In this document: piece after piece, positions 38,017-50,052 of the stretch
How the letters are laid out: each line of letters opens with the position of its first letter
Position numbering within the stretch: the first letter of the stretch is position 1
Assembly: GCA_013399855.1 (NCBI GenBank)
Contig: VXAY01004354.1
Coordinates: forward strand, 860,916-924,915
Reading direction: 5' to 3'
Source of the DNA: Oxyruncus cristatus
Lineage: Eukaryota; Chordata; Aves; Passeriformes; Cotingidae
Length of the DNA stretch: 64,000 nt
The notes under the pieces: generated by a model
What the model was told of the DNA's origin: nothing
The model's database searches: none
Seen by the model: the letters and a program-made list of their open reading frames with translations, nothing else
Position numbers and translations under genes: made by a program

Positions 38017-41000
38017 AAACCTTTGTCCATATAAAATAAATATCTAGCAAAAACATGCTTCCCAAAAATAAATACTTCTCTCCTAAACTGTCAGTGGTAT
38101 CAAATTATTACTAACGGAAAAACCCTGGCCTATGTTTTCTTTCCAAATTATTTTTACAATAGACCTAATGGTTCTTTAACTTCAAAGTTAAGATCTCAAA
38201 TCACTCACAAAACAACCATCATGCTGCCTTTGCATTCTGCTTAGCATGCAGGTTGTACTTGCAATTATCTGCAGAACAGACATTCATGTTATTCCAACCA
38301 GAAGGTATTATCACTGCAAACAAACTTTAATATCCTCCTCAAATTGCATCTGCTATAGAAAGAAATTCCAAGTACACACTGTACAGTGAAGGATCTTAGT
38401 TCAACCAGTAAGGACAGATGCACCAAGACAGTCATGTTTTGGCTCAACATGCAGGTAAGATCAGCAGACTAAGATATCTGCTATGTTGCTGGACTAAGGG
38501 AGGGCTGAGAAAAGCATTTTACAGAGCGAAGATACTTTTCCAAGTGGTCTAAGTGGTCTGCCAGCAGCATCCAGTCTGGTGAGGAACTGCTGCAGATCCC
38601 AGACTCTTCCACCCATCCATGCCTAGTCCAAGGGCTCATCAGGCTGATCCAGCAAGCTGGGGGAGCAGCAGGCCATTCCCTGAGAACCAGCATGCTGCTG
38701 GCAAAGAGCTTGTGAAAGGAATGAACCCACTCCCAACCCACTCTAAACGAGCCTTCAGCAACACTGGTGGCCAAAAGCAGGATGAAATCAGGCCAACAAA
38801 TACTGTTAGACCAAAACCAACACTGCAGGCATGGGCACATATTTTATTTATAAAGAATCACAACCATTTTTTTTTATTCAATACACTGCTTGCCTTTTTT
38901 AAGTTAAATTACAGCATTTACAATGTTCCAGTACCAAGGGTGTGTCAAGACACAGGGCTTGCAGAAGTGAATCTCTTCTCATTCCTGCGTGCAAGAGATG
39001 TGCTGCACTTCCCCCAAACATTAAAGTTTACCCTGCCTATTTAAGAAAACACTCTACAAGCTGTCAAAGGAAACTTAAAGGCCCTTGCTACTGTAAAACT
39101 AATCAGGGCATATTTTCTCATTTGCTACCAGGCAAGGGAATTCTTCTCTTTGTGATGATTATCTTGAGTGCCTATTTAAGTGCCTTTCCAATGCTTTTTG
39201 GCAGAAAGCCTTACAGATGCAAGACCCAGAGAACACAAGAGAATAATGAGCATTTTGAAGCACAGCCACATATCTATAAACAATCTCTCTGGCAATATGA
39301 AATTAAATACATGAAGACCTTACAATAAATTTATGAAAGGACTAAAAAAATCAGAAATCAGATTTTGTTAATTGGTCCAAACCAGCTCTGTTCTAGCCTT
39401 CTCTTGATTTGTTTTACTCTGTGGTATTTGTGGATACAAAATGCACCTGCAAGTTGTACATATCCTATGTCAAAACTAGAAAGAAGGATTGCAAACCAGT
39501 GACCTTAACCTGACTTGCCTGTTTGGAATTAAGTAGCACTAACTGCATTCTGCTCAGGAATACCTGCATGACCAGCAGAATTAAATGGCATTTTAATGAT
39601 TTATCAGCCTCTAACAATCTTTTGAGCCCTGACAAGTTCAGCCCAAACTGAACAGATTAATGAACTTCAATCTAGGCCCCAGATCAAGACTATGATTTTG
39701 GATTGCTTGATCACCTACTTTCCACATTATAACTGGGTGGGAGTGGGTGGCTCTGTCAAAACAAAAGGGGGGAAAAAAACCCTCTTCTTACCTGTTGCTT
39801 AAAATGTAGGAGAACAAATTACTGAGACTTAGGAGGACTGGGGATGTGACACAGGAAGCAGATGGTGACAACTGCACTTGGAATGGGAGAAAGAATAAAA
39901 ATAACTCATGAAAATGTAGCAAAGTGAAAATAAAAAGCTACTACCTGAGGTCGTAACTGTCAAAACGAAGTGTGACAATGTGGCTTGATAATTCTCAGAT
40001 TACTGGGTTCTTTATCTCTTGGGTTCTGTATCTTTCTCCTTTAACTGCCAGCCCTTCCCAGCAGTTCTTCTTCTTGACCTCACAATCCATGAATAAAACA
40101 CAGTTTCAGTCTTGCACCCTGTCATCCATTCATCACTCTGCTAAGTCCCTTTGCTGGCTCTGCTTCCCATTTTATGCATCGTAAAATTCTGTACACGTTT
40201 AACGGAGCAGCAATTTATAAATAGCTTTTATTATACAAGGCAGGCTTGATGCTCAAATGGGAGGTCAGAGATACTGGCACTTTATTCCTAAGTTTTCTAT
40301 TCTGCTGTTCCTCCCAATTTCTCACAATTAGCCACCCCCTGAGAATGTAAATGTTGGTTGTAATTATCTCCTCTCTTTGACAAGCCTACTACTTTAGTAG
40401 TGGCCAGTACATTCTTTTTATATGTGAGATACTAGAAAAAATGAAGAGACCATGCAGTTATCCCCACAGCAAGTCAGGAATCAGCCACACCACCTGTACA
40501 GAACAAAGCAGGGATGCTTCAGGGACAGACTGCACCAAACGGGGCCACTGAGACACCGAGTGAAACAAAGGATCAGGGCCTGGATTTCACACCTAGAAAC
40601 CACTACTCTGTAACAGGACATTGACAGCCTTTTTTCTTGCAAGGCTTCGGATTCTCGCCAAAAATCAGTTTAAATCTACCACTTTCTGCACACCTGAGAG
40701 GACTAGAGGAAAAAAAGAAATAAAGAGGGATGTCACTGAGGAGAATGGGGAATGCTGCACTGCTGCACTGTGCTGGAACTGATGGCTCCAAACAGAGGTG
40801 AGCTCTACGGATCTGCATGGGAAGAGAGGTTACACAGCTTCAAGAAGCAAGAGGGTAGTGGCCCTAACCCCTTCCCTTGATTATATTATGCACTGATGGA
40901 ATACCCTAAAATAGCTGAACAGTGGTGGAACCAGAGTCCACAGAGGGAAAGAAGTTCTACGCCAGTGTCTCTCCTTGAAGAGATCATTCTAACAACCTCT

Positions 41001-43240
41001 TCCTCTCCTGGCTTGGTTTATTCTCCAGCTTTCCAGTTCTTTGTGCAGGTACTGATAATACTACATATAGTAGTATACTACCAGTTTTCCCCACAGCACA
41101 ACAACCTGTCACTATGCTTTATAAAATTAATCCAAAACTGAGGTTCTATAGCAAAATTATCATATAAGAATAAATTGTAGGGAAATCTGGAGGGAAATCT
41201 AAGAACTCAAAACACTTGCTACTCAATTACCACTTTCAATGCTACCTGAAAATATTAGAGAAAATTCTTATTGCTGAGCACTCTGAGACCAGTTTGTTAA
41301 GACACCCACTGATATGAACAGCTGACCCCGCACTTAAGTATTTAAGGTTCGTAGCCCACCCGTCCCCCCTTGAGGTGTGATCTGACACACAGCCAAGAGG
41401 CAAAGCTGTTAAGGCTCTAATAGCACAGAAACCCATTTGCAAGTGCTCTTTTCATTTGTCCTCTACAAATCAGTCAAGGACCCAAGCTCTTGAAGAAATG
41501 CTTCTAAATTGAACTCTGCTATTGCTACAACTGCCCAGCAGCAAGGCTGGAGATGGATATAATTCCCAAGGACTAAGAAACTTCACGGCATCCCACTAAA
41601 GAGACTGATAAAGAAGGGAAAATGAGAAGGGAGCCTCAGAATGGTTTATGTTCAGCATGTGCTGAGCCTGTGCCCACCCTGGGGAGAGCTGGGGATGTTC
41701 CACCAAATCACTCCTTTCCAGCCTGTTCCAAACTGAGGTTACCTACCTTCATGTGCAATTCTTCCCAGGCAGAGGTCACACCTCCCAAAAAGGTACACAG
41801 TAATATTATTACACAGTCCTACGTGATGTCAGAGCTCTGCCCCAATGCCAGGGGATTGGCAGCACGCAGTGAACATGCTGATGCATCTGGAGTTCACTGC
41901 ACTTAGCAGGCTCTGCAAAATGCTTCACAAAGACTTCATTTACCAGGAGCACAAGTCTCTACACGTTTCAATTTCTTTTTTGGGTGTTTTAACTCTTTCA
42001 GGACACCTTAAAGAAGTCTGGGTTTATTAGTGGTCTGTTTTACTCACTGATACTGCAACCAGTTGAATAAGTATTTGTAACCACCCAGCAATACCTTCCA
42101 TAAAGCAGAGCATCTCAGACACTTGACAAGTATCAATTAAGTCCTGTTATATAGAGATGCTCTTCTCATTTTTTAGATCATTCCATTTAACTTCTTAAAG
42201 AGGTGGAATAATTTCAGGGAATCTGTCTACAACAGGATTAACGTGGAGTTGTTGCAGTAGCCATATCCAGAAATTTATGTGCACCTGAGAAGGATAAGCC
42301 TCAGAACCACTTATTTGGTATTTGCTTATTATTTTGTAAATGTCTCTTTCCATTTTAGAGTAATACCCTACACATGAGACAGCATCATTGAAAACATTGC
42401 ATTGTAACTGATAAAAACTGAAGGAGATGGGGTCCAAAATGCAGATTTCAGTAGGCAAGAAAGCAATAGCTGAAATTAATTCCTTACGGAAGTCCCAGGA
42501 CTTGAACAGAATGCAAAGTGCAGCAATTATATTCAAATACGATGAATGCCATAATTATGACTTCAGAGATAAGGGGAAATATTTTGAGAAGCAGCAGTTC
42601 AACTAAAGCCCTGTTTAGAATAGGGAGTGCTAGACTTTACCTACTGTAAGCAGTCGTAGGGGATTAACAATACTTGTATTTTTAATTGTTTGTATCTACA
42701 CATATGCTGTTCTGGAGTTAGAGAAATAACCTCCCCTGTCTAAAACACTGCCATTAACAACTGCTCCTATAAAGCCATGAAGCTTTTCTCTGACTCAAGG
42801 AGGTAACCACGGCCACAACTCCAAGGCTGTTGGTAAGTACCAGCAGGAAATTCCCTATTAGTATCAGCTGTCACTTTGAGCAGGAGAAATTCTCTACTAA
42901 GAATTTCTACCAAAACAAAAAAAAGATAAGCATCATTCCAAAAAGTTTAGGATCTAATAGGCAGCTTGCAATTCTGTGTGTTTGAAAGTGGCTGAGATGG
43001 TGACTCCTGTTTAAGCCAAAGTGAAAACTAATCACATATATCTTACTCCCAGCACACACTTTGGTTTCAAAGGCTGCCCTATAAGGAGTAAACTGAAATT
43101 TGTGACAAGGAACAAAGCTTAGAAAGACAGAACAGAAGATGAATGAATGTGAAAATAGAGATACACAGATTTGCTGCTCAGCTCTTTGAAGGAGAGAATA
43201 AACACCAGTTTGAGAAACGCTGCAGAAAGGACTGTCAGCA

Positions 43241-43282
43241 GTTGGACAGGCCAATAATGTAAACATTATGTTGGACAGGCCA
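43241..43282 (+). repeat. 13-bp direct repeats flanking a palindrome
   Basis: GTTGGACAGGCCA occurs at 43241-43253 and again at 43270-43282. Between them is ATAATGTAAACATTAT, an inverted repeat with 7-bp arms and a 2-nt centre. The unit has a 29-bp period. It resembles a small insertion with duplicated ends, but 13 bp is longer than usual transposon target duplications and the insert is too short to be an element. Confidence 0.6.
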
Positions 43283-46200
43283 CGTAAAGAAACGTCAAGG
43301 ACTTTCCAAGAGATCAGGGACAGAAAGGTATGAAGTACAGGCACAGCAAACTATGCTTCTGCAGTCGAGACGGTTTGCATTACAGAAATAAACATGAAGC
43401 ACTACCAGAAAGCGAAGAGCGCGTGGGTGTTGGAAGAGAAGACAAAAGCACAATGTTATACAACTACAACAACAAAAACCCCATAAACATATGAGCCCAC
43501 ACAAAACCCCAAGGATCTTAATTAGAGAGAACAGGGCTGACCCACAGTCCTATTTTCTTTCATATATTCAGCCAACAAACTGCAGAGAATTCCAGCAGCT
43601 AGAATTGACAGTGACATTTTAAGTCAATGAGAATCTATTTTACTCTTCCTCCCACAACACAAATGAATAGTAGTGCTAATGAAATTCCACTCCTATTATA
43701 AATCGACAAAACACAATCCTGCATTTATCCCTTCCAGCAAAATGTGCCTTTTAACAAACTCAAACTATTCTGAAATACCCTGTGGTCACAACATGACAAA
43801 ACAAAATGCCACTCTCTCCTGCACTGCACTTCTTCCAATTAACTCGACTTCAGTGGACGAAGATAATTTTTTTAACTGTATTTCATACCTACATTTTTGG
43901 ATGAATCATATTAACATTTACAATTTTAGTCACAGACTTTTAATACAGTCTGCTTATTTAATTCACATTTGATCAACCCTTTCTGACAGAGGATGGGCTT
44001 CTACTCATTACATCAAAATAACTTGCTTATAGGAAAAAAACCCAACCCCTATGCATTGCTTTTCAGTTCTGTCTTCTCCAAATGCCAAGGAATTACATTA
44101 CATGCAGAACTAAAAAGAACTGATTGGACTTTGGACCAAGATGCAAAATGTAATCTCTGCACACTATTTTTCAGAAGAAATGGAGAAAATATTCTTATTC
44201 CTTTCTTTTTAAATGAGTTCTCAGAAAGGCTAGATAACCTTCTCCTGTATAATTGTGCTATACTAGGAAAGCAGCTCTTTATCTCTGGATCAGAACTGTA
44301 TAGAGAAATAATTCTGTTCTTCTTTCAGAAAAGAAAAAAGCTATAATATTTACCAAGCATGAAAGAAGAGGGAAAAATAAATAAATAGAAGAACAGTGTT
44401 ATGCTGTGAACTGCCTGCTCTCACAAGTTAATCAGCATGTGATCAGCTCTCACTGTAACACCCCAAAAGCACTGGGTGATGCGGCAATGCCCTCTCCTCT
44501 GGGGTGTTATACAGGAAAAAAGGAAGGCAAGAGCTTTCATATTTAAACCAAGCTGCAAGATGGTCCATTAGCCAACAGCAAGTGCAAACAATTCCATGGC
44601 ACATCCATGTCTGCTTGACAAATTCCATTGTGAGTAAAGAATTTTCCTCCGCAGTCTCTAAGCTGGTCTGTAACTCCTTCCTTCCAACCCTGAGAAGTGA
44701 TGCAGCCCACTGAGCAGAGGCAGTGATCTGCTCAGCCTGTAGGCTGCCTAACACAAAATGTCTATTTGCAAGCTCTCTCAGATTGGAAAATTCCCCTTCC
44801 TTATCTGCTGTCAACTCCCCACTCTGCCATGTGTGTTTGCCCTTCTTTACCTCCTCTGTGTACACTTGCTTGACAGCCTCACTGACAGGGAAGGTGTTTT
44901 GGTCAAATATTATCCATTCCACTGCTATCACAGACACCAAATACAACAGAATCAGGCAACTGCTCACTTGAACTAACTGAAAAACTTAGGAATTATAGTC
45001 TTCGGACCCTGAAAATTAAGGAAGCATTGACATGGAAAGAGAGAAAAACTTACAGCAAAACGTAATTTTGTCATTCCTTAAACAGCAGCAACTTTATGTT
45101 CCCCAAAAGTACCCCTACACTTTTTCTACTATTAGTGTTACAACTAACTATGGGCTACTCCTCACAAAAACACTATACAATTACCTACAGCCTTCTCTGC
45201 ATAGAGAAGATCATGGGTTTGTTTCCTCACATAACATTCTCAAGCCTCAAAAATGCAAAAGCTGGCCCTCTCAGTGGTCAAAGGTGTCCTTATCTTTACC
45301 TCTCAGAAGGATGGCAAGTCCAGTGAACAGTGCAAGGACGTAAATTCACCTCCCAGCTTACTTCAGGCTAACCTTCCCACACAGACAGAGCTTTGGACCT
45401 TTCTTCTCCTTTATCACTGTTGTCTTTACTTAGTCCAAGATGTTTTGCCCCTGTGCTCTTTGTAGGAGGTTCGTGCATGAGCACAGAACCACTGAGGAAC
45501 AGTTTATTAGTTCCAGGTTTCAGTCATACCTTCAATGTCTACTTTCCACTCCCAGCTAAGTCCTACAGTGGTAACTGCATTGGTGAGAACACTTAAAATC
45601 CCCACAGGAAACAAGAAGGAACACACACAGCTGTGAGTCTCACTTCCACAAAAAAAAACTCCTTCCCTAATCTGCCTCAATATACAGTTAAAATCTACTA
45701 ACAATGAAAAATCATCCTCCCATTATCATCTTCCTTTGATTCAGCTGAGGGCCATTACTACTGGTTAAGTATTTTGGAAATAAAAATATCAGCATCTAAT
45801 ACCTAAAAAATAATATCCCCTTTCCTATCAATTTTTCTTTCTATGGAAGGTATTGCTCATGCTCATTTGGAAAAGTTACTGCTTTTCATTTAATACATGA
45901 CTCTATAAAGTTCCATAACAATGCCATAGCACAGAGATGGAACACTAACAGGTGCAAGAGCAGTTAGACACCGTCAGAACAGATCTTCCAAATTTTGGCA
46001 CAGCAAGACCCATTATGTTGCAAATTTTAAATAGGATTTTCACAAATCTTCAGCTTCAGTGATTGAGAGACATCAGCCAGCCAAAGACAGACGTAAGTCA
46101 AAGGATGAGTTGTATACACATTTCCACCTGCTGGCAGAAAGGATTTACACAGCAGTAGTATGCTTCTACAGCGGTTCCAGTCTGGAATAAATCCAAGAAA

Positions 46201-47009
46201 TCCGTGGAGGTTTTTAAGTTAAAAAAAGAACACAAAGCAGCATTTATCCTAGAGTGTCACTAGCACACAGAGGTTATTATCGAAAGTCTGCTTCTGATAA
46301 GGCTGTACAGCCCCAGGTCTGAGTCTCCAGGTGCTCTAAGGCGCAGGGGAAGGAACGAGCTGTGTTCACCATATGCTGAACTGCTGAAACATGGAACCGA
46401 CTGTCCACGCTTCTTCAGACTGAGTGTGGCCAAGCAGCATAAAGTCAGCACTACAGCTGGAAGAGGCTCTTTCCAAAGCACTACAGGTGTGCCACAAAAG
46501 CCTCCATCGTATTCTCCAGGCAGAATTAACCTCTGTTCTCCATTACATCTACAACCAGAGAACCTCCAAGTACAGACACCACGCTCCCAGCCTCACTTAG
46601 GCATTTTTCCACACTGTGCATTCCAAGTTTTTAACACTTCGGGTTCATAGTCAATCACCAGTGCCTTTATCAAACATATTCCCATATTCCCAATATTCAA
46701 GTCCCAAACAGCAGCATGAGCTAAAAATTTCATGGAGAGGAAAAACTGCATCACCTCTACTGTGAGACTGCTCAGGAGGCACGAAGACAAGTTCTCTAGT
46801 TAGAAACACCACCCTTCTACAGTCCTTTCACAAAACCTGAGCTGGAACACTGCAATGTCTGCTTTCTCTCCCTTCTGACCTTGATGACATATGCGACAAG
46901 GCTGTTTTCAAACATATTTCTAAACTCAGCTCCTTAAAAAAAAACTTCTTGAAAGGTTTGTACTAACACATGCTGGAAAGCATCTCCCCTTAGTGCTGCC
47001 CCCTGTAGC

Positions 47010-47017
47010 TATAAATA
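47010..47017 (+). promoter_or_regulatory. TATA-box-like sequence
   Basis: TATAAATA, a full TATA consensus, is flanked on both sides by short C/G-rich stretches (CCCCCTGTAGC before, CCCAGGG after). It lies about 120 bp before the ATG of the longest ATG-initiated open frame in the window. TATA-like octamers are common in AT-rich DNA, so promoter activity is not established. Confidence 0.2.
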
Positions 47018-47132
47018 CCCAGGGAGTGACGTGCAACCATCAAACAAACACAAACTTCCTCCAAGAACGCTGAAAATTTTCTTTGTCACCAAATGAAGCG
47101 TTACATCTTTGTGCCAAAACATCATCCTATAC

Positions 47133-47702
47133 ATGTCTATAGTAAAACTTGAAAAAAATACCAGCAACTATTTTCACAAGTGTCTAGTGCCAAGAGGAGA
47201 AACACTCAAAACACGAAGTGCTGCGATGCATTACAGCATTATGAAGTCAATCTTTGTCAGCTGTCAGCTCCCCTTCTCTCCAGCTATCTTAAGGAGAAGA
47301 AACACTTCAGGAAAGCGAAAGAATTACCATACAACAGCCTACAATTTAATTGGAAGAAGGAACGTGACAAAGTTAATGTCAACAACAGGATATGCTAATG
47401 ATCATTTTAATGAGATAAACATGCCCTCATATCCCCAATCAAAAACGCCCAGGATCCACGTTGGCAACTGCAGGGAGCAGTGGCAAGAAACAAAGTCTCC
47501 CTTTTCGCTGATGTGGGCGATGCTAAAGCCACAACAATCACTGGAATTCCAGTCAGGAAGGAGAGGAGGAAGAAGTGATTCTTTTAGCTTCTGCAACATC
47601 TCAGGGCACATTTCCCTTCTGTCTCCGAATGCCCTGCTCAGGGAAACAATCCCTGCCAGAACTCTCATGGGACAGCACATCTCTGCAGTTGTTCATGCAT
47701 AA
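47133..47702 (+). CDS. unrecognised 189-codon open frame (doubtful)
   Basis: This is the longest ATG-initiated frame in the window. The frame is open from at least 47109, but that upstream codon is TTG; the first ATG is at 47133 and the stop is TAA at 47700-47702. The start context is poor (T at -3). The predicted product is basic, serine-rich and low in hydrophobic clusters. I see no signal peptide, membrane segment or known motif. Its only contextual support is the TATA-like box near 47010. By a simple stop-frequency estimate at about 43% GC, a frame this long arises by chance in roughly one in twenty windows of this size. It may be a chance frame or part of a non-coding transcript. Confidence 0.12.
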   Translation: MSIVKLEKNTSNYFHKCLVPRGETLKTRSAAMHYSIMKSIFVSCQLPFSPAILRRRNTSGKRKNYHTTAYNLIGRRNVTKLMSTTGYANDHFNEINMPSYPQSKTPRIHVGNCREQWQETKSPFSLMWAMLKPQQSLEFQSGRRGGRSDSFSFCNISGHISLLSPNALLRETIPARTLMGQHISAVVHA

Positions 47703-49904
47703 CCCTCCAGATGGAGGGAAAATTCAGCTTTAAACTTAAAAATGGACAGGAGACTGTTTTGTTAGAGCCTAATGCTCTCAACTACACCATGTATGTATTT
47801 TAAGCGCTTACCATAAAGCATCAAAGTTTAGAATGTAAGAATAATTCTGGAATTACAGGAAACAAAGAAAGTAGCAAAAGCCAAATAAAATTGCCTGTCC
47901 TCTTTCATAAAGTATACTTTTTAACACCTGAAAAAAGAAAAACGTTAAGAAGTCACCATGGGATGGCGCAGCAGCTAAAACTGATTGCATTTCAATTGCA
48001 TCTGTATCTGTTCTGTAATGTAATGTTAATTGAAGAGGATATGGTTCAGAGGGGAGGCTTACGAAGGAGCAAGAATTGGAAGGTATTTCCAAGCTAGTGC
48101 TTTGTATTTATTGTTTAATTATTTTCATCATTTAAGTTTCCTTTATCTGCTTGGAAAGGCCTTTAATGGATCTAAATAAAAGGAGAAAACCTGGCTAATA
48201 TTTATGCCCTGTCAATTCTATTAGATGTTGCTGTAAGAAATGTAAATCAAGATATTGGGTCTTAAAGTTTTATTCACCGTAGTTTTAATAGACCATGCCA
48301 ATATTACTCCAGGATTGCCAGAGATGTCTCCAAGAACACTGAATGAATACTAAGAAGGCCTACCATGACTCTTGCTATGAAAATATAGATTAAATCAAAA
48401 AACTTTTAATCTCCCAATTTGATCCACATGGGGAAATTCAGTATGGCATCGGGGAATATGCCAGCAAAGATATGGCAGAGGAATTACAATTGTATGTTTA
48501 ACCAGGATGGAAACACTGGCAGTTAGATCTTAAGGATCAGAAGTGACATGTTTGTTTTCAGTACTAATGTGTGCAAAGATGTCCAACTCCATTGACAGAT
48601 ATCCATTAGCACGTTTCCACATGTGTATCCCAAACACAGATTATCAGTCTTTTGGGCCCAGAAAAACATACAAGCTTTGAGTAGTGATGCCCTTCAGATG
48701 CAGGAAGTGTTCCCTGAGCCATAAAGCAGAAAGCACAGTGGCATGTAATAGTGTATCCTACAGACTTCAGCTGCAGGAAAGTCCCCCCAAAGTCAACCTT
48801 ACCCAGGCAATTCTGTGGAATTCTGTCACGCAGAAAAGTATTTCTGCAAGACATTCTGCCAGTAAGCAGGTTACATGAGCCATATCTGCACCCCACCAAA
48901 AACACCTGACTGGTTCAATGATCAGTATTCCAGGAGTTCTGATGCTCCCTAGTGCACGGTAGTTTGTTAAACCTGATCAACCCACAGAATACTCTTTGTA
49001 GCAATACAACCTGTCTTTGTTGGTGAACAGGTAGCTGCACAGTGAATGGGAGGAAAACAGCCACAGCCCGCTGCCTGTCACACACTGCTGCGGAGCACCA
49101 GGCTTGCTCCTGCTGTGATCTGTGTTGGGAGGAAACCTGAACACGTAGAGGAGCGACTTCCAACATCCCAGAGGCCGATCACCCAGGTCTCACTGGGTTA
49201 ACTGAGGGAGCTCAGCTCTCCCACTGCCTGGACCCCCTGGTCACCAACAAACCACGCCAGGTCACACTTCCTGTGCTTTCAAACAAGTAACCCTTCTAAA
49301 TTAGCGACCAAGGGATCCCAAATCTCCATCAGAAATGCAAGAAATTAAATCCCTGCGTATTGAACGTAAGAATCCAACATTCCTGTTTAAATCCATTCAA
49401 CACCAAAGGCAGTACAATTGTGTGGATAACAAAGCCAAAATTAGGACTCATCAGCAATTCTGGAAGGCTTGTATCATCATTAACTGAAGATAATCGTGTA
49501 GACGTAAATTCTCAGGCACGTAACACGAAGTCAGACTTAGTTTGTAAACCATGTCATGCAGAGACAATGGTAAACCCTCACATTCCAGATAAATAGACCT
49601 GGCGTCAGATAAACAGGATAAAAGTAATTTCCAAGATCTACATATGAAAAATCCCTAATTAACATCTATGTATAATATACACTACCAGGAGGGGAAATTC
49701 CGTTCTAAAATTACTTAGCTCAGGCTTGTTTGTGCTGCAAATGTTTATAAACCAAAATGCTATCCTCTGGTAATTTGAGTATTTGGGTCATATCTTGTGC
49801 TTCCTGGATGTGACAAAGAATCTTACAAGCCCAAGTCTTAATTTAATAAACTTAACTACAGACAATGCTTTAAAAAAATAGCTTGCTCACAAGAAATATC
49901 AAGC

Positions 49905-50052
49905 ACATTAAGTAGGAGTTTGATTAATTTATAGTAATCCATCAATTAAGATTAATACATCACTCTTGATTATTTCAGAAAATACGGCAGAAACACAAAA
50001 TAAGCAGCCATTAATCTACAAGCAATGAATTAGGGAAAGAAAATTAATTACA
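49905..50052. promoter_or_regulatory. dense cluster of homeodomain core sites (TAAT/ATTA)
   Basis: Fourteen TAAT or ATTA tetramers, counting overlaps, occupy about nine separate places in 148 bp, including several ATTAAT hexamers. Base composition alone predicts three to four. TAAT is the core bound by most homeodomain proteins, so the segment could be an enhancer-like element. The AT-rich background makes this tentative. Confidence 0.25.

Larger units (their letters stand above)
35701..47000. other. non-coding DNA, no gene recognised
   Basis: This is long AT-rich DNA with an A11 run (36568-36578) and a (TA)8 run (38001-38016). A 9-bp tandem AAGTGGTCT pair lies near 38542-38559. A repeat-palindrome-repeat unit is at 43241-43282. 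Splice-bounded open segments occur at 38359-38454 and 42800-42832 (+) and 39792-39871 (-); none is recognisable. The minus-strand frame at 44443-44967 begins at GTG and is not supported as a gene. Confidence 0.55.

Noticed and set aside
44630..44720. AGTAAAGAATTTTCCTCC resembling antisense CR1
   Set aside because: Neighbouring CR1 words are absent on both sides, so the likeness is probably coincidental.
44443..44967. 174-codon minus-strand open frame
   Set aside because: It begins at GTG, not ATG; the first in-frame ATG lies far downstream. It has no recognisable motif, and one frame near this length is within chance expectation.
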